This document shows, piece by piece, positions 1-10,808 of a DNA stretch of 64,000 nucleotides (the first letter of the stretch is position 1; each line of letters starts with the position of its first letter). The translations under genes were made by a program, and so were the position numbers. The DNA comes from Puccinia triticina. Its lineage: Eukaryota; Basidiomycota; Pucciniomycetes; Pucciniales; Pucciniaceae. The notes under the pieces were generated by a model. It worked only from the letters and a program-made list of their open reading frames with translations, had not been told where the DNA came from and made no database searches. Location of the stretch: the NCBI RefSeq assembly GCF_026914185.1, contig NC_070570.1:248001-312000 (forward strand). Direction: 5' to 3'.

Positions 1-2211
1 GAACAAGTAAGACATGTTCATACTCTTTTACCCTTCGGTCTTAAAGTCTACGTACATACGCAATCGCCTTCTTCAAAAGTTCTCCCTCCTTCAAAACCGT
101 TTTATTTCCTTGGCTATGAGCCCAGATCGGATGCCTTACGGTTTTTCGATCCCATCTCTTGCCGAACGGTTATTAGCCGAGATTTTACCGCATCCATTCT
201 TTCCTTCCCTCATAATTCCAAGGCTGCAATGATGAAGTTACCCATAACTTTGCCCACATCATCTGCAGAACTGGTTGACAACAATGAACATGTTGATATT
301 GATGTCTCAAGCAGAAAAACTCAAAGGCGCGGACCTTCCGCTATTGCTCCAACAATAGTTTTGCCTTCTCCGTCTGTTGCATCCTCAACATCTGCTTCAC
401 CTCCTATTCTTCCGCCTATCCCTTTCTCTTCATCTTTAGATGTTGCAACTCGTCAATCTGACCAATCTCCTTCATCTACCCAACAGCCTCCAACCAAACG
501 ATTTACGTATGAATGGCAGCCCAAAAATCAACTTGCTCCAAAAGACATAAATTCTAGTGTCAATCCTTCGAACATCATAGAAGGATCGCGTCGTCTCAAC
601 AAACAATTGCCGGATTTGAGCTTTACGTTGCAAAAAGAGCTTCCTGACCTCAATCTTACGCAATCGGTTTCTATCAACGACGCTATGAATGACATTCCGT
701 CACTGCCGCTTTGGGAGAACGCCTTGACATTGGAATTTAACTCTCTTAATTCAAAAAATACTGGAACGCTGGTTCCGCCACCATCTGACGACAAGACAAT
801 CGGCGGTATGTGGTTATTGACCAAGAAGCTAAATGAATTTAAGGAAGTTATCCGACATAAAGCTTGCTGGGTTGTTTTTGGGAATCATCAAGAACACATG
901 TTACACTATTTTGAAACATACTCATTGGTCGCAAGAAACGAATCGCTCAAAATGATGATCTCGCTAGCCGTAAACAAACAATGGTCTGTGTTTCAATTCA
1001 ACGTTGAAACTGCTTTTTTGTACGGTAACATCGACACATCAATCTATGTTTTGCAAGTTCTTGGTTTTGAAGATCCCGATCCGACTAAAAGAGGATGGGT
1101 TTGGAAGCTCAATAAATCACTTTATGGCACCAAGCAAGCGCCCCGTATGTGGAAGGCGCATCTTGTACAAACACTTAAATCGATCGGTTTTGAGCCATCA
1201 TTGTTGGATGATGCATTGTTTCACAATGTGGACAACTCAATTCTTCTCCACATGCACGTCGATGACGGTTTGATTGTTGGCAAATCGCGTAAAGCAATAC
1301 TTGATTTCTTGACAGCTTTGAAGAAATCTTACGTCCTGAAGATTAAAGAACGACCAAATCAGCATCTTGGTTACACGTTCGACTGGCGGGCTGATGGCTC
1401 TGTTTTGATTCATCAATCTGATTTTGCAAAAAAGATCATTGAAAAATTTGGAATGACTAACTCGACATGCGTCAAAGCTCCATCTCCACTAAATTTTCAT
1501 CGCGTTGTAGCTTCCGACTCTCCCCCATTCGACGCAAAAACAATGCAAAAAGCCATAGGAATGCTCAACTATCTGGCTCTTCATACTCGTCCAGATATTG
1601 CATTTACGGTTAACATTTTAGCTCAGTTTGTGTCATCCCCTTCTTTATCCCATTGGTCCATGATCAAAAATCTCCTGCGTTATCTTCAAGGCACTCTTGA
1701 ATTCGGCATTCATTTACGAAAAGGCAAACAATCCAATTCTTTGTGCGGTTGGGCTGACACTGACTACGGTACATCTCTGGTGACGAAAAAATCAATGTCG
1801 GGCTATGTTATCACGTTTTTTGGAAATCATATTTCTTGGACCACAAAGAAACAGTCTGTTGTTGCTCAGTCAACCACCGAAGCCAAGTTTATCGCAATTA
1901 ACAAATGCGCAAAACAACTTTGTTGGATGTCCAACTTGATAACGTCACTCGGTATACGCATTGATTCCCCTCTGATTTACAACAACAACTCCGGTGCAGT
2001 CATCATAAGCAAAGAACCTCAGCTAAATCCTAACACAAAACATATCGAAATTTGGTTTCAATATGTTAGGCAACTAATCATCATGAAGGTTTTGCGAATT
2101 CTTCAAGTTTCCACCACCGAAATGATTGCTGATGTGCTGACTAAACCTCTCGGCAAAATTAAATTACTTACTGCTTATAAACAATTACATCTACTCAATG
2201 TGCGTGTTTAG
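1..2211 (+). CDS. Ty1/copia polyprotein, 3' part (integrase end, RT, RNase H)
   Basis: The frame is open from the first base of the window, so the 5' end is outside. The first 70 codons hold a typical copia integrase tail (FLGYEPRSDALRFFDP), followed by a low-complexity Ser/Pro linker. Reverse transcriptase follows: KLNKSLYGTKQAPRMW at about residues 365-380 and the catalytic box MHVDDGLIVG near 418. RNase H has GWADTDYG and STTEAKFIA, and the protein ends near TKPLG. It would copy element RNA into DNA in cytoplasmic particles. One defect is visible: the first catalytic Asp of RT, normally in a F-D-V-x-T-A-F-L setting, is Asn here (codon 1000-1002, AAC), which should abolish polymerisation. 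Otherwise the frame has no stops for 736 codons, so decay is recent or selective. Confidence 0.9.
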   Translation, partial: EQVRHVHTLLPFGLKVYVHTQSPSSKVLPPSKPFYFLGYEPRSDALRFFDPISCRTVISRDFTASILSFPHNSKAAMMKLPITLPTSSAELVDNNEHVDIDVSSRKTQRRGPSAIAPTIVLPSPSVASSTSASPPILPPIPFSSSLDVATRQSDQSPSSTQQPPTKRFTYEWQPKNQLAPKDINSSVNPSNIIEGSRRLNKQLPDLSFTLQKELPDLNLTQSVSINDAMNDIPSLPLWENALTLEFNSLNSKNTGTLVPPPSDDKTIGGMWLLTKKLNEFKEVIRHKACWVVFGNHQEHMLHYFETYSLVARNESLKMMISLAVNKQWSVFQFNVETAFLYGNIDTSIYVLQVLGFEDPDPTKRGWVWKLNKSLYGTKQAPRMWKAHLVQTLKSIGFEPSLLDDALFHNVDNSILLHMHVDDGLIVGKSRKAILDFLTALKKSYVLKIKERPNQHLGYTFDWRADGSVLIHQSDFAKKIIEKFGMTNSTCVKAPSPLNFHRVVASDSPPFDAKTMQKAIGMLNYLALHTRPDIAFTVNILAQFVSSPSLSHWSMIKNLLRYLQGTLEFGIHLRKGKQSNSLCGWADTDYGTSLVTKKSMSGYVITFFGNHISWTTKKQSVVAQSTTEAKFIAINKCAKQLCWMSNLITSLGIRIDSPLIYNNNSGAVIISKEPQLNPNTKHIEIWFQYVRQLIIMKVLRILQVSTTEMIADVLTKPLGKIKLLTAYKQLHLLNVRV

Positions 2212-2217
2212 GAGGAG

Positions 2218-2877
2218 TGTTGAGTTTAAAACTTGCCTATTGAGTATGTGGTTTGGTCTATGCATGTGCTCATGCATATCAATATGTGTGATGATGATCG
2301 ACCAACTCCGATCCCAAAGTTCTTTAATCAGCAGTACTTCAACTTGCTGACAAACTCAATTCTTCCCTTTCTGTTCCGTTCTTCAATCCTTTGCACTCTT
2401 TCGCTTCTTCCATCACCACTCTAAGTCAACCACTCAACTCCAAAACCATTGATCACATAACCTTACTCAAAGACAATCTTCTTCGTAACCAATCGATCAA
2501 ATCAAAGATCAATTCAACCCATCGTTGACTTTAAACACTCAGGAGGAGCTAGATCTAGTCTCTGGGCAGGTAGTTGCTTTGTATTTATATTGACTTCATC
2601 AAAAGAGATCACATGTTAACAACCAATCTAAATCTTTACTTTAGGCCAGCTCGTTGTGATAATTCCGTGTGTTTCTCGTCGTTGTCCGTTGTCATTGTTC
2701 AAGATTTGTTTTCGTGCCGGTTCTTTCTTTGAGGTATTTATTTTCATGTTATTATCATAGTTAGTAGTCAAAGAGATCTAACTATTCCTTTTATATTCTA
2801 AAAAGTGTATTTACTTTTATTGAGTTCTTTTTATAATTTAACTGTTTCAATAAAGTAATCTGATACCATTTTTACAG
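2218..2877 (+). repeat. candidate 3' LTR of the left-edge copia element
   Basis: The purine run GGAGGAG directly after the pol stop resembles a polypurine tract, and TGTTGAG at 2218 is a usual copia LTR start. An AATAAA lies at 2849-2854 and TTTTTACA ends at 2877, giving a TG...CA unit of 660 bp. The 5' LTR is outside the window, so the right edge is a guess. No gene is seen in this stretch. Confidence 0.4.
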
Positions 2878-3410
2878 TGACATGCTGCGGACAAGTCATC
2901 ATACACCCGCGCGCACGAGCGCGCAACAACAACCAGAAGAAACAGAAGAAAAAAAAGAAAACAAAACACAGCAACAAGGAAAACACAGTGATATGAGAAG
3001 AAAAGAAAGGAAAGAACTAAAAGTAAAGAAAAGAAAAGAGAAGACAGAACACTCAGGAAAAACAAGAACAAACAGGAAAAAAGAACAATGCATAAAACAG
3101 AAGGATAAACCCACAGCAGATGCTGTGTTAGGAACAAGAAAGGTGAAAATCCTGGTGAGCTGAGAGGGAGTAGGGGTGGAAATCTGAGAAGAGGAAAAAG
3201 AAAGGGGAAAGGAAGAAAACAATTTTAAGAAGGGGAGGGTTAAAAAAATGAGCCGGGATGGAATATCCGGATCTTGAGGATCCCGACGCCTTGAGGGGGA
3301 AATTCTTGATCCTGATACGCCTTGATGAGATCTTGAGGTCTTGCTGATCTTGAATTCCCGCCAGCTATCCCCGTGCGCCCGCGACGCACAAGTATGGTCA
3401 CCACAACAAG
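2878..3410. other. gene-free, purine-rich low-complexity stretch
   Basis: From about 2930 to 3240 the plus strand is almost pure A/G (GAAAAGAAAGGAAAG-like). This creates long open frames on both strands that have no plausible protein content. From 3240 to 3410 there are short GATCTTGAGG-like direct repeats. I see no gene, promoter or transposon end here. Confidence 0.6.
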
Positions 3411-3769
3411 GAGTTAGGACATTGAGGTGAAGCGGAAACCAAACGGCGCTTCCAGTCGCGGTTCTGGTGCTCGGGTATTACGAGGAGAGTGCGGCGATGG
3501 GTGTGGAGTTGCAAGCAGTGCCAGAGGCGTAGTCTGCGTCTGCCTAAGGAGATTGGGAAACCTACGGAAATGAATACGCTATTCAGTAGGATATCTATGG
3601 ACGCGGTGCACACCAAAGCAGGGAAATTCATAAGCGTGGCGCGGGATGACCTTTCCGGTTGGGTGGAGGCGCGGCCACTGGCGAATCTTACGGCGGCAAA
3701 AGTAAAGCAGTTTTTGGAAGAAGACTGGTTTGCGCGGTTCGGAAGCATGCAACTTGTCACTGTGGACGG
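3411..3769 (+). pseudogene. Ty3/gypsy integrase, left half (interrupted)
   Basis: The reading frame gives a His/Cys zinc-finger tail (SCKQCQRR) and then the start of the integrase catalytic core, with the first Asp in ISMDAVHTKAGK and a run up to LVTVDG, where the second Asp region begins. A TGA interrupts the zinc-finger part near 3425. At 3769 the gene is cut by the insertion 3770-14142. The right half resumes in the same frame at 14147, with ACGG duplicated on both sides. No RT or protease of this element is visible upstream, so the element is 5' truncated. Confidence 0.8.
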
Positions 3770-4596
3770 TGTAAGACTCAAAAGTGGTTGTGAAACCCTT
3801 TTGCTGAATGGAGAAGGGGATGATGGAGGTGCAAACTCTGCCCTTCTATACTATCAGATAACAAGACCCACCAAGCTAAGCTTGGCAAGTTTTAATCAAG
3901 TGATAGGTCTGGTCTAGTTCCAGATGAAGTTGTTCAATGACAGGTATGTGAGAGTTGAGAGTGAGTTCAGTAGTTATTTGCAAATATAAGGGTTGTAGTG
4001 ATGTGTGGTGGTGATGGTAAGTGTGAAGGGTGCTATGTAAATAACTGGGGAATACTGAGCTGAGGGAAAAACAACTGGGGGAGAGAGCTCCTTATATGTC
4101 AGCCTTAGAGTCATCACAGCTGACCTAAAAGCTGCTTGTTCTACCTTTGTTACACGTGAATTACTTTATATCTTTTTAATCTTAAGAGATAACCTTGTTT
4201 TGACTTCATATTATGTTTCCTCATGCAATTTTAACCCTAGTTACAACTTATCAATTCCTTTTAACTATACTCCTTCCTTGAGTTATTGAATTGTGGCGCG
4301 CATGCGCAGTTGTGACGTGTCAGCGCTACCAGGCGCGCCAAACCACATGTACATATGTAAATTACAAAAGCAAACTGTGAAAATCTTCGTAGTCAGGATC
4401 CCCCTTGCCTGAGGCGGATCTACAGACTTCAGCACACTAGAAACACACCCCAGATAACCCCAGGATCACCACCAAAGAGTTTACAACACTCCCAGTATAC
4501 CTACTGTCACAGGGGCCTAGGATATTGACAGTAAGTAACCTCTTTTGCAGAACCTTGTTTATCTCAGAGGTACAACTCTGTGTCTTGCTTGATCTG

Positions 4597-4740
4597 CTCT
4601 TTTCTGCTGGCCTTTGCCTTCTTTTGATCACAGGGCTGTCCCTCCATATCTGCTGGCCTTTGCCTCATTCTTGATCACAGGGCTGTCCCTTCTTATCTGC
4701 TGGCCTTTGCCTCAAATCTAGGTTACAGGGCTGTCCCTTA
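4597..4740 (+). repeat. three-unit tandem repeat within the LTR
   Basis: Units of roughly 45-48 bp share GGCCTTTGCCT followed by CACAGGGCTGTCCCT, repeated three times. The same triplet occurs in the other two copies of this LTR family (about 13140-13260 inverted, and 46100-46235), so it is part of the LTR and not a local expansion. Confidence 0.75.
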
Positions 4741-5003
4741 GGTTTCCCTTTAAGAACCTTGACTATCCAGAAGGAAGCTAAAAAATTGTGGCTGGAATTG
4801 AACTTATCTAATCCAGAGACCCTCCACATTTCTTTAGTGATAGGAGGCTGTGGCACTTTCTAGCACAGCTTAGCAGCACTCTTCTGAAGAGTAGCATTGC
4901 CAGTGGACGTGCATTCCCACTAGAATAACCTAGTATATCTTCTTATCCTGATCCTGTCCTGTTTCTCTTTTCTCTTTCTCTATCTCTCTCATAGTTGTAT
5001 TTT

Positions 5004-5104
5004 TGTTGGAGTGTGGGGTGGGCAAACTCCACATTTGGAGTGTGCGGGAGTCAAGAGGCGGTTGGGGAGGATACATGCAATCAAGGGTTTTTCCATCGAC
5101 AACA
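5004..5104 (+). repeat. copia 5' LTR
   Basis: This 101-bp terminal repeat is very short for a copia LTR. It matches 12358-12458 except at three positions and starts TG and ends CA. Confidence 0.92.
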
Positions 5105-5141
5105 GATTAAGAGTCTTCGATCTACCAACTCAACGCTAGCC
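5105..5141 (+). promoter_or_regulatory. primer-binding site matching the 5' half of a tRNA-Lys(CUU)
   Basis: The bases directly after the LTR are GATTAAGAGTC, the reverse complement of GACTCTTAATC, the anticodon arm of tRNA-Lys(CUU). The complementarity continues outward: CTACCAACT at 5122-5130 pairs with the D-arm sequence AGTTGGTAG. This fits priming by a cleaved 5' half-tRNA, as known for Drosophila copia with initiator tRNA-Met, and not by a tRNA 3' end (which would need TGG). Confidence 0.6.
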
Positions 5142-5176
5142 ATTGAATTGAACTTCGGCGACGTCCAAATCAGTAT

Positions 5177-6557
5177 ATGGTCACAACTCGACAAGATCGA
5201 CCTAATCTAGCAGGACCATTGCCTCCACCAACAAGAGCAAAGCGTCCAAAACAGACAAAAGCGTACAAGGCACTCCTTAAACTACCACCGTTGCCTCCGT
5301 CTCCCATTGAAGAAAAGCAAGACCCGCTAAGCATTGACCGTCCCCCGTCTCCTTTTATATCGGCTATCTCATACATTTTTTCCAAAGTAGTAACTCGACA
5401 TATCAACAAAGGCCCATCAACATCAACTCCAACCCCATCTGACAAACGCATCGTCGTAAACCCCCTTGGCTTACCCATCGCAATAGTCATACCAAGCCCT
5501 GCGTATTGGCCAATAGCAAACACATCACGGGAAGCTTCCCCGACACATTCTCCTTCAGAATTTTCGACATCTGTCTCAGAGAAATCCCTGCCACCCAGCC
5601 CACATCTTCCCTCCATGTCACAGGTCACTACAACTGAAATATCCCCCAGGAATAAATTTTTACAACAACCTAGTGTATATAAATCCGAGATTGAACAGCT
5701 GTTGGCTGATGGATCAAATCTTGGCAAGTGGAAACGTGGTCTCACGCGGGTTATCCTTCTGACACTCGGCCATGCAAACTTTTTTGACAAAGTGGAAAAT
5801 TATACCAAAATTTCGGCACAGGAGAATACCTGTTTGTTATTTCTCATCCAAATCACAGTCCATGTTGAACTTGCGTCCTTGGTCAATTGTCATACAACTG
5901 GTACTGAGGCGTACAAAGCGGTTCAAACAAATTTTCAAGGCACCATCCGATTCTGTCAAATGGAACTTATGTACAAGCTGCTCGAACTTTGTGTTTCAGG
6001 ACCGTTGACTGAACCATCCCAGCTCCCCGGTTTGTTCAACAAGCTATTCAATATTTTCTCCGATCTTCAGAAAGTCGGCGCCGGCATACCATCCCTTGTG
6101 GAAAGTCTCATACTTCAATCAATTATTCCACCTCCGCCATCAATGTCCCGCTCCCAGCTGTTTCAAAACATATCCTTGCAGCTTGGTGAAAAAAAGGATG
6201 TCACGGCTCGAGACATCCAGACGATCATCACCTCGGCATATGGGGAGGCTATACAGTTTGACTCTCTTCCTCCAAACAATCCGGCGGTCTTCCGAACTTG
6301 GCCTAATCAACAAATACAAGGAAACACATGGGGAAATCAAAATCAGGTTTCTCGACCCCAACGACGAGGAGGCTTCCAGAACCCTGCTCCCAATCAAAAA
6401 TCAAATTCCACGGGCCCACGCCCACGTCCTCAAAATGTTGGCAGACCAGGACATCCGACAGTCGATGATATTGCTGCAGCAATTGGCAACATGCGCAAAG
6501 GAAATCGAGGCCCCACGGACATCAACATGCTCAACTCAAATCCCTGTGTCTATTGTG
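5177..6557 (+). pseudogene. copia gag (capsid) with frameshifted zinc knuckle
   Basis: The ATG at 5177 opens a frame of about 460 codons. A Pro/Ser-rich N-terminus is followed by a helical gag core (about residues 150-300, with FFDKVENYTK and LPGLFNKLF), then a Gln/Asn/Gly-rich region. The CCHC knuckle is split between frames: C-V-Y-C lies in this frame at about 6544-6556, and G-H-W-R-S-N-C lies one frame over, from 6553. A single lost base near 6557 explains this. Gag would form the particle and bind RNA. The frame continues open to 6796 but is out of register there. Confidence 0.8.
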
Positions 6558-7610
6558 GCGTCTTGGGCATTGGAGATCGAACTGCCCGACCCTCCGCAGG
6601 GATGCCAACCTGCCGCCGCCGGACACCACAACACCTGTTCGCCCCGCTTCTGGTTTCGCCCGTCAGGCTGTACCCCCGAACGACCCACCCACCGGTTCTG
6701 GGCAAAATGTGGCAATCCGATCAGCGGTGGGTGCGGATGCGACAGGTACCGCCGACGCAGGCACAGTTTTGGATTCTGGGGCAACCCACCACGTGAGCGG
6801 ATCTTTCCACAACTTTTCTTTTCTCACCGCTTTGAAGCCTCCCATGAAACTGAATCTTGCTTCATCTACGGGTTACATGATGGCAACGCACAGTGGTCAC
6901 CTCAGGATAATCAATGGGGCTGGTACTCTAGCGGTACCAAAGGTCCTGTACAGCCCGGACATGACGGGAACACTTCTTAGCCTTGGTCAACTCATTGACT
7001 CTGGTTTTAGGCCCGCATTCCTTCCCAACAATGATATTTGTTTGGTTTCTTTGTTCTTATCCATCACCGCCACATACCAAAACAGATCGTGGCTTATTTC
7101 TTCCGACTCCTTTCAACCCGTCTTTTCTTCTATCCGATCAATCTCTCCCAGTAATCCTGTTTTGAATCACTCTTACGACTGGCATTGCCGCCTAGGGCAT
7201 GTGTTGGACAACATAGTCAAAGGGTTCTTGAAAAGATTTTTTCCATCTTTTGACCTCAAATCCTGGACTCCCTCCATATGTGAATCATGCAAGACTTCTA
7301 AAAGCGAACGACGCCGACACCACCTCCCAGAAGTAATTCGCATGAAAGACAGACTAGATCTTCTAGTGACATATGTGCTGGGACCACTCAACCCGGACAT
7401 CAACAGCAATTGGTTTCTTCTCACGGGCCAAGATCATGCAACTACTTATTCCTTTGCTTTCCCGATGAAAACCCGCTCCGAAGTTCCTTCCATCATCATA
7501 TCTCTGATCAAACAACTCTTATCTCATTTCAAATTGGCTCCACGTTACATCAGATGCGACAATGGGAAAGAATACACAACACAATCATTTTCCGCTTACC
7601 TATCTTCCGT
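6553..7610 (+). pseudogene. copia pol, protease and integrase (truncated)
   Basis: It carries on from gag in the next frame. The aspartic protease motif is LDSGATHHVSG (about residue 74), with KVLYSPDM and TLLSLGQL after it. A GAG-pre-integrase HHCC module is at WHCRLGH...CESCKTSK. The integrase core shows the second catalytic Asp in RCDNGKEY, but the first, usually T-D-V-x-G-P, is Tyr here (VTYVLGPL). The frame then runs into the LTR fragment starting TGTGAGACTC at 7611. The rest of the integrase is missing, so a deletion accompanied or followed that insertion. Confidence 0.85.
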
Positions 7611-8244
7611 TGTGAGACTCCAAAAGCGGTTTGCACCTCTTATGGCTGAATTTAGAGAAGTATGTGTGGGGAAACCCCTGCTTCTCTGAAAGACAAAGAC
7701 TGACAACACCCCCAGCTAGGCTGGAAGCAAGAAGACAGTGGTCTAGTGTAGTTGAATACTTTTCTCACAAGTGGCTCACAATGGACTGTGTATTGCAAGA
7801 TGTAAAGCTAGTATTTTATTATGTGGCGGAGAGTGTGAGGGTGACAATTTATTTGAATCTTGTGGGGGGAATGATCTCCTTGATTGGATGGGGGGAAAAG
7901 GAAGAGAGAGCCCCTCCTTATATAGGAAAATGTGAGGCATTTATGCTGGTGGTCTATGTACATGAGGGGTTTTGGCTGGTGTGCCTTTACAAATGCTGTG
8001 CAAATACAGCTATGTACAGTGTGGCAGTGTATACATGAGCAAATTTAGCTGGTGATCTAGTTACAAGTGTGGCTTACACAGCCCTCTGGCTTCTATGGAG
8101 TCTTCTCAAGTGACCTGCACAGCTTTCTGTATTGCTGTGTAGTCTGCTTGATTGACTTGCACAGCCCCATTTTACTATGCCGCTTTATTAATGTGGCTTG
8201 TGGTTGCTGGGTTACTGTAATAAGTGGCTTGTGGTTGCTACACA
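7611..8244 (-). mobile_element. divergent LTR of the NCGN-target family, deleted flank
   Basis: It starts TGTGAGACTCCAAAAGC, close to the TGTAAGACTCAAAAG end of its relatives, and contains the shared CTCCTTATATAGG promoter box near 7914 followed by a ATGTGAGG-type block. The left flank is CCGT, an NCGN site. The right edge near 8244 (CTACACA) is uncertain, and the right flank does not repeat CCGT. The host copia protein lacks its integrase end here, which fits a deletion that removed the right target copy. Confidence 0.5.
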
Positions 8245-8252
8245 GCTGCATA

Positions 8253-9266
8253 TGAGGCTGGCTGGTCAAGATGCCCAGATTGATGAAATTCAGGCGATTC
8301 CCGACGCTGATATACCTGGCAATCTGAAGAATGCCCTATTGTGCCCCCAGAGGGAATCCTGGAGTGCGGTGTGTTTGACCAAATGGAACCAATTGGTTGA
8401 CATTGACACTTTTGTAAGATTCCACAGAACTAAGAGGTATATTTCATTATGAGAAAGACTGGTCTATCTGACAGGCTCAGAGACTTAGAGAAAGAATGAA
8501 AAACAAGCTTTACCTAAGAGCGGAATCAGGGCCGGCTCTGGTAAAGGGATTGGGCTGTTGGGCATCTATACACGCGCAGTGGCGGTTGAGGGACAAGTAC
8601 GTCTGGTATGGTCTGAGAACACTGCGCAGAGCTTCAGCGCTGAGACTTCAGGGAGTGAAGCTGTAGAGAAAGATGAGTTCTCTTACGGGGACTCAGTAGG
8701 CTTAGCGCTCCACACTTTAGCCAATCTGAGCTATGAGGTTGCAGGTGCTGCCGGCTCCTGCTATGTACGCGGTGCTCCGGTCAGCTTCTGACAACCCTGG
8801 TTGGACTCTGCAGCGCAGGACTTACCTCCGTTAACGGGGTGGGTGATCCTGTCGCTGAGGCTTGGACCTAATCGGTCTATGGCTTTGGAAGTTATTGAAC
8901 TGTATCAGGAGTTAGAGTCCTGTCAGCGTAACGTTCCTAGCTGTGACAATCCTAGCATCTCGACTTACCTTGTAGGTGTCTGAGTCTGCTTAGGTCGCTT
9001 AGGCACTCTGTCGATTGCTGACGTGGCTGGTTTGGAGCAGAGGATTAGCGTTAGCTTAATCCTTCTGCCTGGGAGCAACATGCATATGCATGTGCCTAAG
9101 AGAAGCGCGGACTCCAGTCCCCCTTGCGGGGTTAGGGTTTAGTTCCTGCTGCTTCCTGCGCTCAGGGCCGAGGCCCGAGTCTTGACAACTTTTGACATTG
9201 AAGAGAAAGAAGGAAAACATTCCATTGGCACGCGATTTGTTTTTGACATCAAGCAACACTCGGAGG
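8253..9266 (+). pseudogene. copia pol, linker and start of RT (split)
   Basis: Codons from 8253 encode the integrase-RT linker and the RT start: WSAVCLTKWNQLVDIDTF up to 8412, then, after the insertion 8413-9187, DIEEKEGKHSIGTRFVFDIK to 9262. This is the conserved copia segment that ends with IGTRWVF and precedes KARLVAQG. The next codons continue at 10805 beyond a second insertion. Removing both insertions restores one frame apart from one missing base at the 9263-9266 duplication. Confidence 0.8.
8413..9187 (-). mobile_element. solo LTR of a copia family (TGTCAGGATTCGGG type)
   Basis: On the plus strand it reads TGTAAGATTCCACAG to GGCCCGAGTCTTGACA, 775 bp. The 5-bp duplication ACTTT lies at 8408-8412 and 9188-9192. 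The copy at 38992-39772 is the same family in the opposite direction (781 bp), and 48809-49621 is a third one attached to a copia pol, which fixes the minus orientation here. It contains GATTGCTGACGTGGCT, shared by the first two. Confidence 0.85.
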
Positions 9267-10804
9267 TGTAAGACTCAAAAGTGGTTGTGAAACCCTTTTG
9301 CTGAATGGAGAAGGGGATGATGGAGGTGCAAAATCTGCCCTTCTATACTATCAGATAACAAGACCCATGTCAGGGCGGGTCTCTAAAGTGACTACGCTCT
9401 GAATACAGCGGAAAAGCTATCTACGACTAATCAGTCGGAAACTCTACTCTACCGCTTCAGCGGGAGGATAAAACCACGCCTCCTATAGGAGGGGCTGTTG
9501 ACAAGGGTCAACTGGAGGCTCGCAGCGCTCCTGATGGGGAATAGTATTTGAAGGATACTAGAGCTCGAACTTACCAGATGGGCGAGGTCAAGCGCTGATA
9601 CCGAAAGGGAATGGAAGAGAGAAAAGAAAAGAGATGTCGAAGGCCCCAATTGCAGTTGTCGAAGTTTTCGAGAACTACAATGTTGGCGGGCTTGGTAAAT
9701 CGAATCTGAGGGAAAACTCCGATAAGGAAGGTTCCCTCGTAATTATACTAGTAGATCTGTTGATCTGTGACAGTCTTACTTGACGAGTGTCTTTCTCTTG
9801 TCAAGGATTGCTTCGCTGCGCGCAGTCTCTGCGCGCTCCTTCGCGCTCCTTGGCTTAGGGCCAAGTGACTGTAAGCCGCTAGTAGTCGCGGCGTTGTCAG
9901 TCGCTGCGCTGTCTAGACTAGCATCTGGCTGACAACCCACCAAGCTAAGCTTGGCAAGTTTTAATCAAGTGATAGGTCTGGTCTAGTTCCAGATGAAGTT
10001 GTTCGATGACAGGTATGTGAGATTTGAGAGTGAGTTCAGTAGTTATTTGCAAATATAAGGGTTGTAGTGATGGGTGAAGGTGATGGTAAGTGTGAAGGGT
10101 GGTATGTAAATAACTGGGGAATACTGAGCTGAGGGAAAAACAACTGGGGGGGAGAGAGCTCCTTATATAGACAAATGTGAGGGATTTTAGCTACAAGGGG
10201 GACCCTGGATGAGGGATTTTAGCTGGTGGGCTGCGTACAAGTGGTGTCAGAAGATACTAAATACAGGCAGAAAGTGGGGTGAGAAATGAAAGATGACGTC
10301 ATACTGATGCAAGGGCCGCATAAACAAAGCGGGGAAATGTCAAATACAGAGGTACTTCATGCAAGGGGTGCATGAGTGGTTTCAGACTAATGCAAGGAGT
10401 GCAGAAATGGGGTCAGAAGACTGCATGCAGCTGCAAGGGGTGCATAAATGAGGCGGGGACATGTCAAATGCAGAAGAAATGGGGTTGGTCCCCTGCATAT
10501 GCAGTGGAGATAAGAGGGATAGAAAAGAGTATGTGTTTGGCTGGGGCTGAGTATGTTTATACCTAGGAAAGGGGACTTGAGGGTTGTGACAGGTTGATGA
10601 CTGGGGCTGGCCGTGTCCATGAGGGTCCAAGAGGGTGTAACTTCCAATCCAGAGGGGTTCCAGTGACGCTTCCAGTGGTGAATAAAGGTAAAATTGGCCG
10701 TAGAATCCATTTTTGAGGTACATATGGTAGTATCTTGAGGCGTATTGTGAGTAAACATGTAGTATAGAAAAAACTTTTGATTTTTCACTTTTACGTCTAC
10801 CACA
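9267..10804 (-). mobile_element. solo LTR of the NCGN-target family, holding another LTR
   Basis: It runs from TGTAAGACTCAAAAG to ACGTCTACCACA and is 971 bp once 9368-9934 is removed. The right flank is ACGG (10805-10808); the left flank reads A-GG (9264-9266), an ACGG site that has lost its C. The interrupted gene is copia RT between DIKQHS and SIEKLKARF. It shares the CTCCTTATATAGAC box at about 10160 with its relatives. Confidence 0.85.
9368..9934 (+). mobile_element. 567-bp solo LTR nested in an LTR
   Basis: The ends TGTCAGGGCGGG and GCATCTGGCTGACA are inverted over TGTCAG/CTGACA. The duplication ACCCA is exact at 9363-9367 and 9935-9939. The uninterrupted sequence ACAAGACCCACCAAGC is present at 3867-3882 in a sister copy, which proves the insertion. 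It has no coding content. Confidence 0.9.
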
Positions 10805-10808
10805 ACGG

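Noticed and set aside
2858..2871. TGGTATCAGATTAC on the minus strand as an initiator tRNA-Met primer site
   Set aside because: No minus-strand LTR end adjoins it and no minus-strand element is present; it lies inside the candidate LTR 2218-2877.
2847..3222. Open frames on both strands in the purine-rich block
   Set aside because: Composition is almost only A/G, so the Lys/Glu or Phe/Leu/Ser readings are artefacts of low complexity.
7611..8255. A clean duplication for the LTR fragment at 7611
   Set aside because: CCGT is present only on the left; the right edge is unclear and host integrase sequence is missing, so no duplication can be claimed.
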